This document shows positions 17,421-26,318 of a DNA stretch of 64,000 bases, piece after piece; position 1 is the stretch's first letter, and each line of letters begins with the position of its first letter. The notes beneath the pieces are model-generated. The model saw only the letters and a program-made list of their open reading frames with translations, made no database searches and had not been told where the DNA came from. The position numbers and the translations under genes are program-made. Source of the DNA: Nitrospirota bacterium (lineage in GTDB: Bacteria; Nitrospirota; Nitrospiria; Nitrospirales; Nitrospiraceae); NCBI GenBank assembly GCA_040757595.1, contig JBFLWP010000001.1, positions 124,001 to 188,000 of the forward strand, read 5' to 3'.

Positions 17421-17774
17421 ATGCTGGAAATCTCGCTGGTGCTGGCCTCGCTGCTGGCCGTGGGGCTGGCCGGGCTGCTCGCAACGCTGCTGACCCCGCA
17501 GCTCATGACCGAGCTGGGACTCTGGGCGCTGGCGCTGGGCCTGCTCACCGGGGTGCCGACCGGCCTATGGTACCACGTCGTCCTGTACCGATCGCTGGCC
17601 AGGAAGATGCCGCTGCCGGCCCGCTGGTGGATGGCGCCGGTTGACTTGCATCCCCGGCTGACGAGCGAGGAGATCGCCCGGGTCAAGCCCTGGTTCGCAG
17701 CGGGCGGCCTCGGCTTCATCCTGTCGCTGGCCGGAGGGTTGGCTGCCATGGCGGGCCTCCTGCTGGCAAGCTGA
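17421..17774 (+). CDS. Small membrane protein, unknown
   Basis: The 117-residue protein has three hydrophobic segments: EISLVLASLLAVGLAGLLAT (about 3-23), LGLWALALGLLTGVPTGLWY (about 32-52) and GGLGFILSLAGGLAAMAGLL (about 94-114). The second loop is basic (RSLARKMPLPARW). No family recognised. It starts 88 nt from the divergent malQ start and is followed after 21 nt by a DUF72 gene on the same strand. Confidence 0.65.
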   Translation: MLEISLVLASLLAVGLAGLLATLLTPQLMTELGLWALALGLLTGVPTGLWYHVVLYRSLARKMPLPARWWMAPVDLHPRLTSEEIARVKPWFAAGGLGFILSLAGGLAAMAGLLLAS

Positions 17775-17795
17775 CCGTCTCACGACCATCGGCCC

Positions 17796-18749
17796 GTGAC
17801 TCGACTTCCGTTCGTTCCAGACCAGCCGGCGACCGAGCCGCCGGCCTGCCTACGGTTCGGGACCAGCTCCTGGGCCTACGAAGGGTGGAAGGGCCTGGTC
17901 TATCGGAAGCCCTATTCCAAAAGCCGTTTTGCCCAGGACTGCCTCGCCGAATATGCCGCCTACGAATACCAGGGCCGCCGCCTCTTCAGGACCGTCGGGC
18001 TGGACCATTCCTTCTACCGTCCCCCGACGCACGACCAACTGGCTCACTACGCCGCCCAGGTGCCGAGCGACTTCCACGTCTGCCCGAAGGTGTGGGAGGA
18101 GATCACCATCCCCGCCTACGCCAACCTGCCCCGCTACGGGCCGAAGGCCGGGATGAACAACCCCCGCTTCCTGGACGCGGCGGTCTGCGAAGAACTGGTT
18201 CTGGCCCCGACGCTCCAGTCCCTCGGGGACAGGACCGGCCCCTTCATCTTCGAGTTTCAGCGGTTCGGCTTGGAGCCGGACCGATTCCTTGCGGCCCTGG
18301 ACCGGTTCTTTGCCCGCCTGCCGGCCGGGCCTCTGTATGCGGTGGAAGTGCGTCACCCAGCGGTCCTGGGCGCCCGCTACCACGACCTGCTCAAGGCCCA
18401 CGGCGTCGCCCACGTCTACAACCATTGGACCTCCATGCCCCCGCTGGCCGCCCAGCACGCGGCCATGGGCAAGCGCTTTCCCGGCCGGTCGGTGGTGGTC
18501 CGGCTGCTCACGCCGTTGGGCCTGTCCCACGCCGACGCCGTGCGGCGATACAGGCCCTACGACCGGCTGGTGCAGCCGGTTCCGCGGATGCGGGCGGACA
18601 CGCTCGCCTTGATCCGGCAAGCCCTGGCCGAACGCCTCCCCGCCTACCTGTTGGTCAACAACCGCGCCGAGGGCAACGCTCCGCTCACGATCCAGGCCCT
18701 GCTCGACGCCCTGGGCCAGCCCGCCGATCGCGAAGCCCCCGAGGTTTGA
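17796..18749 (+). CDS. DUF72 (YecE-like) TIM-barrel protein
   Basis: The 317-residue protein matches DUF72/YecE: the opening GTSSWAYEGWKGLVY, the helix FRTVGLDHSFYRPPT, FHVCPKVWEEITIP, and LLVNNRAEGNAPLTIQAL near the end. The fold is a TIM barrel; no reaction is established for the family. The start is GTG 17796. The stop lies inside the -35 box of the next gene's promoter candidate (18746-18774). Confidence 0.88.
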   Translation: MTRLPFVPDQPATEPPACLRFGTSSWAYEGWKGLVYRKPYSKSRFAQDCLAEYAAYEYQGRRLFRTVGLDHSFYRPPTHDQLAHYAAQVPSDFHVCPKVWEEITIPAYANLPRYGPKAGMNNPRFLDAAVCEELVLAPTLQSLGDRTGPFIFEFQRFGLEPDRFLAALDRFFARLPAGPLYAVEVRHPAVLGARYHDLLKAHGVAHVYNHWTSMPPLAAQHAAMGKRFPGRSVVVRLLTPLGLSHADAVRRYRPYDRLVQPVPRMRADTLALIRQALAERLPAYLLVNNRAEGNAPLTIQALLDALGQPADREAPEV

Positions 18750-18774
18750 CACCCCGATCGGCGACGGATAACAT
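18746..18774 (+). promoter_or_regulatory. Strong sigma-70-like promoter
   Basis: TTGACA (18746-18751), a 17-nt spacer and TAACAT (18769-18774), 32 nt before the lipoprotein ATG at 18807. The -35 is a perfect consensus. Confidence 0.65.
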
Positions 18775-18806
18775 GAGGTTATCTTCCTCCGGCCCGAGAC
18801 ACCGCC

Positions 18807-19481
18807 ATGTCCCACCTCAGGAGAAGACGTCCACGATTCGACCGGTTGCTCGCCGCCGGCGCGAGCGCCCTGCTGGTCATGACCGGCGGGTGCTTCGTGG
18901 GCATGTTTTTCCCGACTTCGATCGACACGGAGTTCGCCAACCCGACGCCGCTGCGCGGGCCGGTGGCCGACGTTCGCACGGTCGCGGTCGTCCTCCCGTC
19001 AACCCTCGAGTCGGTGCTCGGCACCCCCGACTCCAGCAGAGGGAAGCTGGACATGGTGGGGGTTGACCTTGCCGAGCGGCTCCAGGACAGCGGGCGGTTC
19101 TCCGTGGTTCCGCCGGACCGGTATCGGACGGCCCTCGCCGCCGGCACCCAGTCCTCGGCCTATCGGGTCGGGGCCTCGATGACGGAAGCCGATCGGTTGA
19201 GCGCGATTCTGAAGGCGGCCCGCACGGTCAACGCCGACGGCGTGATCCTGCTGCAGGGCCAGTGGGAGATGGTCCAGTCGATCGGCAGCGTGTCGTTCGG
19301 AAGGCCCGAATACAGGCGGCAAATGAGCCTGACGTTGATCGGCACGAAATCCGGCGAGACGCTCTGGTCCCAGGAAGCCACCGCCGTCATCCACGAGGGG
19401 ATCGCGATGCCGCAGGAGCCGGACGTCCGGGGAGCCCTCGTTTCGAGCCTGGCGAAGCATTTCCTGAAAACGACGAAGTAG
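18807..19481 (+). CDS. Lipoprotein, CsgG/LpoB-like fold possible
   Basis: The 224-residue protein has a lipobox (LLVMTGGC, Cys near residue 32) and a domain with ADVRTVAVVLPSTLESV, DLAERLQDSGRFSVVPPDRY and VNADGVILLQGQWEMVQ. This alternation resembles the secretion/stabilising lipoproteins of the CsgG/DUF799/LpoB group, in which an outer-membrane lipoprotein gathers conserved helices and strands; exact family uncertain. It has its own promoter and is followed 39 nt later by an LPP20/FlgT-like gene, which supports an envelope role. Confidence 0.65.
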   Translation: MSHLRRRRPRFDRLLAAGASALLVMTGGCFVGMFFPTSIDTEFANPTPLRGPVADVRTVAVVLPSTLESVLGTPDSSRGKLDMVGVDLAERLQDSGRFSVVPPDRYRTALAAGTQSSAYRVGASMTEADRLSAILKAARTVNADGVILLQGQWEMVQSIGSVSFGRPEYRRQMSLTLIGTKSGETLWSQEATAVIHEGIAMPQEPDVRGALVSSLAKHFLKTTK

Positions 19482-19520
19482 GGTCGGCGGCAAGGCCGTC
19501 CCGCCCGGAGGTCGGACGAC

Positions 19521-20255
19521 ATGTTGCAACGTTCCACGGGCACCTGGGTTAGACAGGCCATCCTCTGCGCTTGCCTGTTGGCCCTTTCCCCCGCTTCGCC
19601 CGCCCTGTGCGAGGACGATCGCGTGGAGATCGTGGGCGTGTACCGCTACACGTACCACGACCCGACCAGCCCGGCCGAGGCCAAGAACATCGCCTATTCC
19701 GAAGCCGTCCGGCTGGCCGTCGAGTCCTCCAGGGTCTTCATCGAGGCCACCTCCTCGGTGATCGATCCGGAGCTGCTCGGCCGGGTGCGCCAGGTGGTCG
19801 CCTCCGGCTACCTCAAGGACCTGCAGCTCGTGGAGCAGTCCGAGAAGGGCCGCACGGTCTACGCGAAGGTCCGGGCCTTCCTCAATCCCCAGGAGGTCAG
19901 GGCCGTGATCCAGCGGGAGATCAACCTGGGTTCGAGCAAGGACCTGCCTGGGCTGGACCAGAACCGGGCGTTGAAGATCCTGAGCGTCCGGGAGGAAGAG
20001 GACGGGACGGTGGCGGTGGTCTTCCAGGCCTTGAAGCGCCTGGACTGGCTGAACACGGCCTACGACGGCAGCTTGCGGGAGAGCGCCGACGTCATGATCG
20101 ACTTCTACGACGAGAAGGGGGTGCCCATCGGCAGCGACCGGTACCCGGCGCGCAAAGCGTCCTTCACCGAGGTGATGAATCCCGGGCAGATCGGGGTGCA
20201 CAAGTTTCCCAAGCCGGCGAACGCCAAGTCCTTCCGGGCCTGGCTCGTCAAGTGA
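19521..20255 (+). CDS. Secreted LPP20/FlgT-N-like protein
   Basis: The 244-residue protein has a signal peptide (AILCACLLALSPASPALC, about 13-30) and an LPP20/FlgT N-terminal-like domain: VGVYRYTYHDPTSPAEAKNI, SEAVRLAVESSRVFIEATSS, VVASGYLKDLQLVEQSEKG. Families with this fold sit at the outer membrane near CsgG-type or flagellar partners. No flagellar gene lies here, so I pair it with the lipoprotein upstream. The C-terminal half (about 150-244) is a beta-rich extension of unknown role. Confidence 0.65.
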   Translation: MLQRSTGTWVRQAILCACLLALSPASPALCEDDRVEIVGVYRYTYHDPTSPAEAKNIAYSEAVRLAVESSRVFIEATSSVIDPELLGRVRQVVASGYLKDLQLVEQSEKGRTVYAKVRAFLNPQEVRAVIQREINLGSSKDLPGLDQNRALKILSVREEEDGTVAVVFQALKRLDWLNTAYDGSLRESADVMIDFYDEKGVPIGSDRYPARKASFTEVMNPGQIGVHKFPKPANAKSFRAWLVK

Positions 20256-20300
20256 CCGGGGCGGGAGCTTGGCCCAGGGGCATCCCCCTCTCCGCCACCG

Positions 20301-21146
20301 CTATTTTTCCACGCCGATCGGCGGCAGGTTGATCCCGACCTTCTCCATCCCCATGATGATGGTCAGGTTCGAGGTCGGGGCGTGGCTCACGATCTCCTTC
20401 TGGACCTCGATCCGCCGCAGGTCCACGAACTCCGGCGCCGTCAGACCGAGGCTCTCCCGGTAGGCCCGGTCCGCGATCCCCCGCTGCCGCTCGGCCTTCT
20501 CCCTGGCCTCCTCCGCCTTCTGGAACTCCACCATCGTGATGCGCCGCTGCTCCTGGATGATGGTCTGGGCCGTCTGCTCGAGGACCCCCTTGGGCGGCAG
20601 GATGCTGCCGACCACGACCCGGTTCAGCCGCACGGGAATGTTCTGCTTCTCGATGATGCGCGTCCGGACCTCCCGCTCGATGGCGTCCTGGAGCATGGCC
20701 CGCGTCGCCGGCTTGGTGGTGAGCTCGAAGAGCTGGTACTTCTGGACCTCCTCGCGCACGACCGTGCGGAAGGCCTCCTTCACGTTGTTGACGTACCAGC
20801 TCGGACCGAACCGGGAAATCAGCTCCGGAGACCGCCCCTCGATCACGTTGGCAATCAAGAACGCGTCGAACGACACGGGCGCGTTCTCCGCCGAGATGAT
20901 GTCGAAATGCTCCGAGTACTGAATCGGGCGGATGTCCACGTCGATGATCTCGGTCGTGAAGGCCACGAACACGCGCCCCGTCGAGACCGGGACCGGATCG
21001 ACTCCCCCGTGCCCGAAGAACATGGGCTTCATCACCTGCACGCCCTCGTGGCCAGCGTCGATCGCCGGCATGACGCAGCCCGACATCGTCAGCAACAGAC
21101 AGACCGTGCCCCAGATGCTCGCGTGTCTTTTCTCTGAGCCAGTCAT
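20301..21146 (-). CDS. SPFH/prohibitin-type lipoprotein
   Basis: The 281-residue protein has a lipobox (CLLLTMSGC, Cys about 24) and then an SPFH/band-7 domain: GHEGVQVMKPMFFGHGG, EIIDVDIRPIQYSEHFDI, VSFDAFLIANVIE. A charged coiled coil follows (EEAREKAERQRGIADRAYRE, about 220-240). SPFH proteins form membrane rings that steady proteins or lipid zones. The lipidated form, with no membrane helix, is less common. ATG 21146 has a strong GGGAGGG ribosome site. Convergent with the FlgT-like gene. Confidence 0.85.
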   Translation of the reverse strand: MTGSEKRHASIWGTVCLLLTMSGCVMPAIDAGHEGVQVMKPMFFGHGGVDPVPVSTGRVFVAFTTEIIDVDIRPIQYSEHFDIISAENAPVSFDAFLIANVIEGRSPELISRFGPSWYVNNVKEAFRTVVREEVQKYQLFELTTKPATRAMLQDAIEREVRTRIIEKQNIPVRLNRVVVGSILPPKGVLEQTAQTIIQEQRRITMVEFQKAEEAREKAERQRGIADRAYRESLGLTAPEFVDLRRIEVQKEIVSHAPTSNLTIIMGMEKVGINLPPIGVEK

Positions 21147-21310
21147 AACACCCTCCCTCTCCGTTCGCGCCATGTGCGGGCGAGGCCGGTCGAAACGACG
21201 CGGCGAACGAACCGGCGCGCTCGGGTCAGCTTATGAAGAAGGAACGAAGGAAGTCAAATCGGGGACAATCGGCGTGCGTGACCATGGACTCGGCCGGACT
21301 CCAGGGCCGG

Positions 21311-21697
21311 TCACATGATCCCGGCCTGGCGCTGCAGCCAGCGGACGTACTTGATGATCTGATCCACGTCGTCCGGCGTGGCCCCCTCCACCTTCGGCAT
21401 GTCGCCGAAATTCCAGTGGTGGGCGCGGACCCCGTTGGCCGCGGCCCGGTGGAAGGCCGGGTCTCCGTGGTGATTCGGCTCGTAGATCTTGTGGACCAGC
21501 GGGGGACCCTGTTTCGTTCCGACGCCCCGCTCGCCGTGGCAGCGGGCGCAGAACGTGTTGAACTTGGCCTCGCCCGTCCGGACTTCCTTGGGCACCGCCG
21601 CCGGGCCGGCGCCCGCGAGCAAGCCGAGGAGCAGCAACCCGCCCAGCCCCCAGCCGAGCAGCCCCGCGTTCGCCGACCGTCGCTTCCGCATGACCAT
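21311..21697 (-). CDS. Mono-haem cytochrome c
   Basis: The 128-residue exported protein has a hydrophobic signal/anchor (LLGWGLGGLLLLGLLAGAG, about 14-32), one haem-binding motif CARCH (about 51-55) with the preceding FNTF, and the distal methionine in GDMPKVEG (about 100). It is a class I electron carrier in the periplasm. It is the last gene of queC, small membrane protein, cytochrome c; its ATG overlaps the upstream stop by one base (TGATG). Its electron partner is unknown, and the pairing with queC looks like shared transcription only. Confidence 0.88.
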   Translation of the reverse strand: MVMRKRRSANAGLLGWGLGGLLLLGLLAGAGPAAVPKEVRTGEAKFNTFCARCHGERGVGTKQGPPLVHKIYEPNHHGDPAFHRAAANGVRAHHWNFGDMPKVEGATPDDVDQIIKYVRWLQRQAGIM

Positions 21698-21873
21698 CAC
21701 CGGGGCTGGCTCCCGCCGCGCTTGTCCGGCCGGTCCTGCGCGCCGAACTCCTCGCGCAGCATCCGCTTCGTCCGCCCGGCCGTGAAATACCGGTACAGGC
21801 GGGCCGAGATCGGCACCAGCGCGATCAGCGCGATCGTCAGGTACATGAAGAATTCTTCGGGCGACACGCTCAC
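21697..21873 (-). CDS. 58-residue single-pass membrane protein
   Basis: This short gene is supported by its position and coupling. It starts at GTG 21873 (or GTG 21867) and encodes FFMYLTIALIALVPISARLY (about 8-27, one membrane helix) followed by a basic tail (TAGRTKRMLREEFG). It stops at 21697 in a one-base overlap with the cytochrome c start. Its size and neighbours suggest a small accessory subunit of a membrane electron-transfer chain; no family recognised. Confidence 0.6.
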   Translation of the reverse strand: MSVSPEEFFMYLTIALIALVPISARLYRYFTAGRTKRMLREEFGAQDRPDKRGGSQPR

Positions 21874-21882
21874 GCTCTCCGC

Positions 21883-22566
21883 TCAGGGCGCGGCGTAGGC
21901 GACGGGGTCCACCGCGCCCGCGGCCCTGAACCCTTCCCGCCGGATGCGGCAACTGTCGCAACGGCCGCAGGCGGTCCCGTCTGGGGCCGGATCGTAGCAG
22001 CTATGGGTCAAGTGGAACGGGACGTTGAGCGCCAGGCCCGTTCGGATGATCTCCGCCTTGGTCATGGACAGGAGCGGCGCCCGAATCTCGATGCGCTGGC
22101 CCTCGACCCCGGCCTTCGTCCCCAACCGCGCGACCTCCTCGAAGGCGCGGAGATAGTCGGGACGGCAATCGGGATATCCGGAATAGTCGAGGACGTTCGC
22201 CCCGAAATAGACCCGCGACGCGCCGAGCGACTCCGCATAGGCCAACGCCAGGGCCAGAAAAATCGTGTTGCGGGCCGGGACGTAGGTGACGGGGATGGCC
22301 TGCCGGCGCTCCGCGTCCGACCGGTCTTTCGGCACCGCCAGGTCCCCGGTGAGCGCGGAGCCCCCGATCGGCCGGAGGTCAACCTCCAGCACCAGATGCC
22401 CGGCGGCCCCGAGAGCCTCGCCCACCGCGCGGGCGCGGCCGACCTCGACGGAATGGCGCTGACCGTAGGAGATCGTCAGGAGATAGAGCTGGCAGCCGTC
22501 CTGCCTGGCGAGAGCCGCCGTGACCGTGGAGTCGAGCCCGCCGCTGGACAGCACCACGGCCTTCAT
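21883..22566 (-). CDS. queC: 7-cyano-7-deazaguanine synthase QueC
   Basis: The 227-residue enzyme makes preQ0 from CDG in queuosine synthesis. The ATP-pyrophosphatase P-loop SSGGLDST is at the N-terminus (about 7-14). Other marks are ISYGQRHSVE, VPARNTIFLALALAYAE, GANVLDYSGYPDCRP and the zinc site CYDPAPDGTACGRCDSC (four Cys, about 192-208). Length is normal. No other queuosine gene is present here. It ends 9 nt before the small membrane gene and starts 23 nt after the DksA-like gene, so all four may be cotranscribed. Confidence 0.95.
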   Translation of the reverse strand: MKAVVLSSGGLDSTVTAALARQDGCQLYLLTISYGQRHSVEVGRARAVGEALGAAGHLVLEVDLRPIGGSALTGDLAVPKDRSDAERRQAIPVTYVPARNTIFLALALAYAESLGASRVYFGANVLDYSGYPDCRPDYLRAFEEVARLGTKAGVEGQRIEIRAPLLSMTKAEIIRTGLALNVPFHLTHSCYDPAPDGTACGRCDSCRIRREGFRAAGAVDPVAYAAP

Positions 22567-22588
22567 GGAACAACGATGAGCGACGAAG

Positions 22589-23158
22589 CTATTCCCGCTC
22601 TTCCTCTTTTTCGATCTTCTCGATCAGCTCCGCCTTGGACTGGCAATTCACGCACAGCTTGGCGAAGGGGACCGCGGCCAGCCGCTTCTCGCTGATCTCG
22701 ACCCCGCACTCGGCGCAGAGGCCGTAGGTGCCCTCCGCCAGCCTGGTCAGGGCCTCGTCGATCATCTGCCGCTTGCGGTTCTGCATCTCCAGGAGCGAGA
22801 TGCCGAGCTCCCGCTCGAGATCCATCATCGCCTGGTCCCCCACGTCCATCGCCGCTTCCAGCCGGCGCTGCTGGTCCTCGGTCAGCGAATGGCCCAACGA
22901 GTCGCCGATCTCCCGCAGGACCTCCTCGCGCTTCTGCATCAGCATCCGGTGCAGCGTCTCGCGGCGCTGGTCCGCCTGCTTGGATCTCGCTCCAGCCTTG
23001 TCCTTCGGCGTTCCGTCCGTTCGCAGTCCACGGGACCCGTTGGACCGCACGGACGGGGAGGATTTCTTGCCGTCCGGGCTCGGGCTTTTGACACGAGCCC
23101 GGTCCGCGGCCTTCTGGCTCGATTTCGCCTTCTTGGTGCTCTTGACCTTGCCGGGCAT
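22589..23158 (-). CDS. DksA/TraR-type zinc-finger protein
   Basis: The 189-residue protein has a Lys/Ser-rich N-terminal tail (about 1-60), a long coiled coil (QRRETLHRMLMQKREEVLRE to EMQNRKRQMIDEAL, about 65-145), then the C4 zinc finger CAECG...CVNC (about 150-175). DksA-family proteins insert their coil into the RNA polymerase secondary channel and change promoter output with ppGpp. The extra basic tail is unusual. A promoter candidate lies at 23205-23233 on the minus strand. Confidence 0.88.
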   Translation of the reverse strand: MPGKVKSTKKAKSSQKAADRARVKSPSPDGKKSSPSVRSNGSRGLRTDGTPKDKAGARSKQADQRRETLHRMLMQKREEVLREIGDSLGHSLTEDQQRRLEAAMDVGDQAMMDLERELGISLLEMQNRKRQMIDEALTRLAEGTYGLCAECGVEISEKRLAAVPFAKLCVNCQSKAELIEKIEKEEERE

Positions 23159-23204
23159 CCGCGCGAACCCCCTTGTGTGGGACGCAATCCCTAAAAAGGT
23201 CGCT

Positions 23205-23233
23205 ATTCTTATCACGGCAACCTGGCTTTGACA
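23205..23233 (-). promoter_or_regulatory. Sigma-70-like promoter for the DksA-like gene
   Basis: On the minus strand TTGTCA (23233-23228), a 17-nt spacer and TAAGAA (23210-23205), about 46 nt before the ATG. Confidence 0.5.
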
Positions 23234-23316
23234 AGTCCCCGCGCAAGAGCGGAAGCGCGGCGCGCGGCAGCCGCGGCGAGACCGGCGGAACGATCGGCGG
23301 ATGGTGGGAGAAACCG

Positions 23317-23832
23317 TCAGGAATAGGTGATCATGGAATGCACCGGACAACCGTTGAGCTTGTCGCGCCCCTTGAGCCCCAGCAGCTCGACCAGCACCAC
23401 CAAGCCCACGATCTCGCCGCCGAGCTGACGGATCAGGTTCACGGCGGCGGCGGCGGTGCCCCCCGTGGCCAGCAGGTCGTCCACGATCAGCACCCGCTCG
23501 CCCATCTCAATCGCGTCGCGATGGATCGCCAGCGAATTGGAGCCGTACTCCAGGTTGTATTTCACCTCGAAGGTGTCGGCGGGCAGCTTGCCGGGTTTCC
23601 TGATCGGCACGAACCCCGCTCCGATGTGGTAGGCGAGCGGGCTCCCGAGAATGAACCCGCGCGACTCGATCCCGACGATCTTCGTGACGCCCTGTTGACG
23701 GTACCGGGCGGTGAGCTCGTCCTGGATCGCCCGGAACGCCCGCGCGTCTTTGAGCAGGGTGGTGATGTCGTAGAAGAGAATGCCCGGCTTGGGGAAGTCC
23801 GGAACCTGACGGATCAGCGACTTGTAATCCAT
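23317..23832 (-). CDS. apt: Adenine phosphoribosyltransferase
   Basis: The 171-residue cytosolic salvage enzyme makes AMP from adenine and PRPP. Visible marks are VPDFPKPGILFYDITTLL, GIESRGFILGSPLAYHIGAG, the flexible-loop region IRKPGKLPADT and the PRPP motif VLIVDDLLATGGTAAAA (about 120-136). Length is normal. ATG 23832 is chosen since the family N-terminus (LIRQVPDFP) follows at once. The acylphosphatase gene lies 73 nt upstream on the same strand. Confidence 0.95.
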   Translation of the reverse strand: MDYKSLIRQVPDFPKPGILFYDITTLLKDARAFRAIQDELTARYRQQGVTKIVGIESRGFILGSPLAYHIGAGFVPIRKPGKLPADTFEVKYNLEYGSNSLAIHRDAIEMGERVLIVDDLLATGGTAAAAVNLIRQLGGEIVGLVVLVELLGLKGRDKLNGCPVHSMITYS

Positions 23833-23905
23833 GGTCGTCAACCTTTCTGCTTCCGGCGAGCCCGGCCGTCGGTCGTGACGCCGCCGGCGGCCGGCGCGCT
23901 CCCGG

Positions 23906-24196
23906 TCAATACCAGATCGTGAACCCGACGTGACGGCCGGTCGGCGGCTCCCACTGGACGGCGACATCCCTGACCCGGGAGGCCGGCGGACCGGCGCGGA
24001 GCGACTCGACGAACGCTTCCACGACGGACCGCTCTCCCTCCACCTGCACCTCGACCCGCCCGTCGTCCAGATTCCGCACGCCTCCCGCCAAACCCAGCAA
24101 CGAGGCCTGGGCCCGGGCAAAGGCGCGGTAGCCGACTCCCTGCACGCACCCGCTGACCCAGACGCAAGCCCTGATCCGCGAACCGGAATCGGTCAT
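23906..24196 (-). CDS. acyP: Acylphosphatase
   Basis: The 96-residue ferredoxin-like fold enzyme hydrolyses acyl phosphates. The catalytic residues are visible: Arg in GCVQGVGYRAFA (phosphate loop, about 16-27) and Asn in LAGGVRNLDDGRVEV (about 40). ATG 24196 is the best start. Confidence 0.93.
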   Translation of the reverse strand: MTDSGSRIRACVWVSGCVQGVGYRAFARAQASLLGLAGGVRNLDDGRVEVQVEGERSVVEAFVESLRAGPPASRVRDVAVQWEPPTGRHVGFTIWY

Positions 24197-24433
24197 GGTT
24201 GAAGGACCGTGAAGCGGTGCATGGCAGGGATGTGTCACTGAAGTTGACTCAACCGCGGCCAGGAAGACTCAGGGATCAACGGAAACACTGGCGGTGTTGT
24301 TCCGGCGGAAGACCTTTCGCACTCTCTTGCAGAACCCCAGAAGCCGCTGAGGTCTTCTACTCCCGCGCCAAGAATGATTGGATGGCGCTCGACTATGCTT
24401 AATCGGAGAAAGATCTACGCCAAGGGCCCTTAT

Positions 24434-24542
24434 CCGACCGCCAAGAACTATTTTCTACGGCGGTCGGTACTAGCAAGCTTACTGAGGCAAACCACCTCTC
24501 CGCCCGCATCTGATCGAAGCGGGCGGCTTAGCAAGCTCGGTA
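24434..24542 (-). ncRNA. Structured tRNA-trailer element, copy 2 (after tRNA-Pro)
   Basis: Reading away from the tRNA on the minus strand: TACC, a small hairpin GCTTGCTAAGC, the 8-bp perfect stem CCGCCCGC/GCGGGCGG (24526-24519, 24507-24500) around the loop TTCGATCAGAT, then GGAGAGGT, GTACCGAC (24470-24463) and a 9-bp perfect stem CCGACCGCC/GGCGGTCGG (24467-24459, 24442-24434). Block order, spacing, loop and the short words match the element after tRNA-Arg at 5796-5907, while stem bases differ and still pair. 24197-24433 holds no supported gene. Confidence 0.55.
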
Positions 24543-24619
<77 letters not shown>

Positions 24620-24642
24620 ATCCTCACACGACCACCGCCCGG

Positions 24643-25746
24643 TCAGACGAGCGGCTCATACGCCATCCCATGCGCCTCGGCCACGGCCTGGCACGTGACC
24701 CGCCCGCCGGCCACGTTGACTCCCCGCGCGAGCCCCGGATCGGAGCGGATCGCGCGCTCGACCCCGGCCGAAGCAATGCGGACTATAAAGGGTAGCGTCG
24801 CGTTGGTCAAGGCCAAAGTGGCGGTCCGCGGAACGATGCCCGGGATGTTCGGCACGCAGTAGTGCAGGACTCCGTCGACCTTGTAGACCGGGTCCGAGTG
24901 GCTCGTCGGCTTGGTGGTCTCGCAACAGCCCCCCTGATCCACCGACACGTCCACGATCACCGACCCGGGTGTCATCCGGGACACGACCGAGCGGGGCACC
25001 AGCTTGGGCGCCCTGGCGCCGCGCACCAACACCGCACCGATCACCAGGTCGGCATCCGCCACGGCACGGTCGATCCACGGCTGGTTCGCGGCGAGGGTGG
25101 AGATCCGCCCCTGATACTGGTCGTCCAGCGCGCGCAGCCGCTCCAGGTCCAGGTTGACCACGGTCACCTGGGCGCCCATCCCGACCGCGATCCTCGTCGC
25201 CGCGCTGCCGACCACTCCAGCCCCCAGGATCACCACGTTGGCCGGCGCCACGCCCGGCACGCCGCCGAGGAGGATGCCCGCGCCTCCCGCCAAGCGCTCC
25301 AGATAGTGGGCGCCGATCTGCACGGCCATGCGGCCGGCGATCTCGCTCATGGGCTTGAGGATCGGAAGCCCCCCGTCCTGGCTCTCCGTGGTCTCATAGG
25401 CGATGGCGGTCACGCCCGAGTCGGCCAGCGACCGCGTGAGCTCGGCCGAGGCCGCCAGGTGGAGATACGTGAAGAGGATCTGCCCGCGTCGGAACAGGCC
25501 GTACTCGGACGGCAGCGGCTCCTTCACCTTGATGATCATCTCGGCTTCCTGGAACAGGTCGGCCCTGGACCGGGCCAGGTGGGCGCCCGCCTTGCGATAG
25601 TGCTCGTCCGCGAACCCGCTTCCCTCCCCGGCCGCCGTCTCGACCCACACCGTGTGGCCGGCCGCGCAGAGCGTGGCCGCGCCTTCCGGGGTGAGGCTCA
25701 CCCGATACTCGTGGTCCTTGATCTCTTTCGGCACTCCGATGATCAT
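24643..25746 (-). CDS. ald: Alanine dehydrogenase
   Basis: The 367-residue enzyme interconverts L-alanine and pyruvate plus ammonia with NAD. It has the N-terminal [30 protein letters not shown], the NAD-binding [20 protein letters not shown] (about 170-190), and [20 protein letters not shown] with the conserved His and Asp. Length matches the family. A TATAAT on the minus strand (25796-25791) lies about 45 nt before the ATG. It ends 24 nt before the tRNA-Pro gene. Confidence 0.95.
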   Translation of the reverse strand: MIIGVPKEIKDHEYRVSLTPEGAATLCAAGHTVWVETAAGEGSGFADEHYRKAGAHLARSRADLFQEAEMIIKVKEPLPSEYGLFRRGQILFTYLHLAASAELTRSLADSGVTAIAYETTESQDGGLPILKPMSEIAGRMAVQIGAHYLERLAGGAGILLGGVPGVAPANVVILGAGVVGSAATRIAVGMGAQVTVVNLDLERLRALDDQYQGRISTLAANQPWIDRAVADADLVIGAVLVRGARAPKLVPRSVVSRMTPGSVIVDVSVDQGGCCETTKPTSHSDPVYKVDGVLHYCVPNIPGIVPRTATLALTNATLPFIVRIASAGVERAIRSDPGLARGVNVAGGRVTCQAVAEAHGMAYEPLV

Positions 25747-25884
25747 GCGGCCTCCTTGTCTCCCGACCGATGCGCACCCCTGTCTCCGTCATTATATCCC
25801 GATCCCGGCCCTCCTTGCGCTGGACAGGCCGTCCGGTCCTGGTGTAAGATCGCGCCCGATTCGCCGAGCGGGAGGAAGAGGATC

Positions 25885-26304
25885 GTGACAGACACCGGTG
25901 CGAGCTTGTCGGCCGGCCGTTGCGACGCCTGCGGGACGGACCGGAGCCCGCTGATGAAGCTGTCGCTCGGCAAGGACTTCTTCGGCCGCGCCTACGACCG
26001 GCTCTCCCCCTCCTCGGATGTCAGTCCCAAGTGGTACTGCGACACCTGCTCGATGCACAAGAACCTGCAGCGCGACTTCCGCGACATTCGGACGGAGCTC
26101 GACAAGCTCCACGCGGGGCAGGCCTCGGAGCTGGCGAAGGCCGAGCAACTGCAACGGGCGCAGCTCCGGCTCCGGGAGATCGCCTCGATCTTGGCCGGCC
26201 TGGAGGGACGGGGGTCGGCGCCGCACCTCCTCGATCCGGCCGAGGTCGGCACCCTGCTCAATCGCATCCAGGCCCAGGCGGGCGCCTCGTCCGTCGCCGG
26301 GTAA
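25885..26304 (+). CDS. Zinc-ribbon/coiled-coil small protein, unknown
   Basis: The 139-residue protein has two CxxC pairs (CDACGTD about 12 and YCDTCSMH about 52) forming a likely zinc ribbon, then a helical region with heptad-like charge (RTELDKLHAGQASELAKAEQ, LRLREIASILAGLEG). The start is GTG 25885 with GGGAGGAAGAGG in front. It is followed after 14 nt by a ferredoxin gene, then two more small genes, all on one strand with short gaps. Function unknown; it may be a regulator or adaptor of the redox pair. Confidence 0.6.
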   Translation: MTDTGASLSAGRCDACGTDRSPLMKLSLGKDFFGRAYDRLSPSSDVSPKWYCDTCSMHKNLQRDFRDIRTELDKLHAGQASELAKAEQLQRAQLRLREIASILAGLEGRGSAPHLLDPAEVGTLLNRIQAQAGASSVAG

Positions 26305-26318
26305 CAGAAGCCCGACCG

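Noticed and set aside
24500-24526. Rho-independent terminator of tRNA-Pro
   Set aside because: The hairpin has no T-tract, and its loop and neighbours match the element after tRNA-Arg, so I list it as a structured RNA instead.
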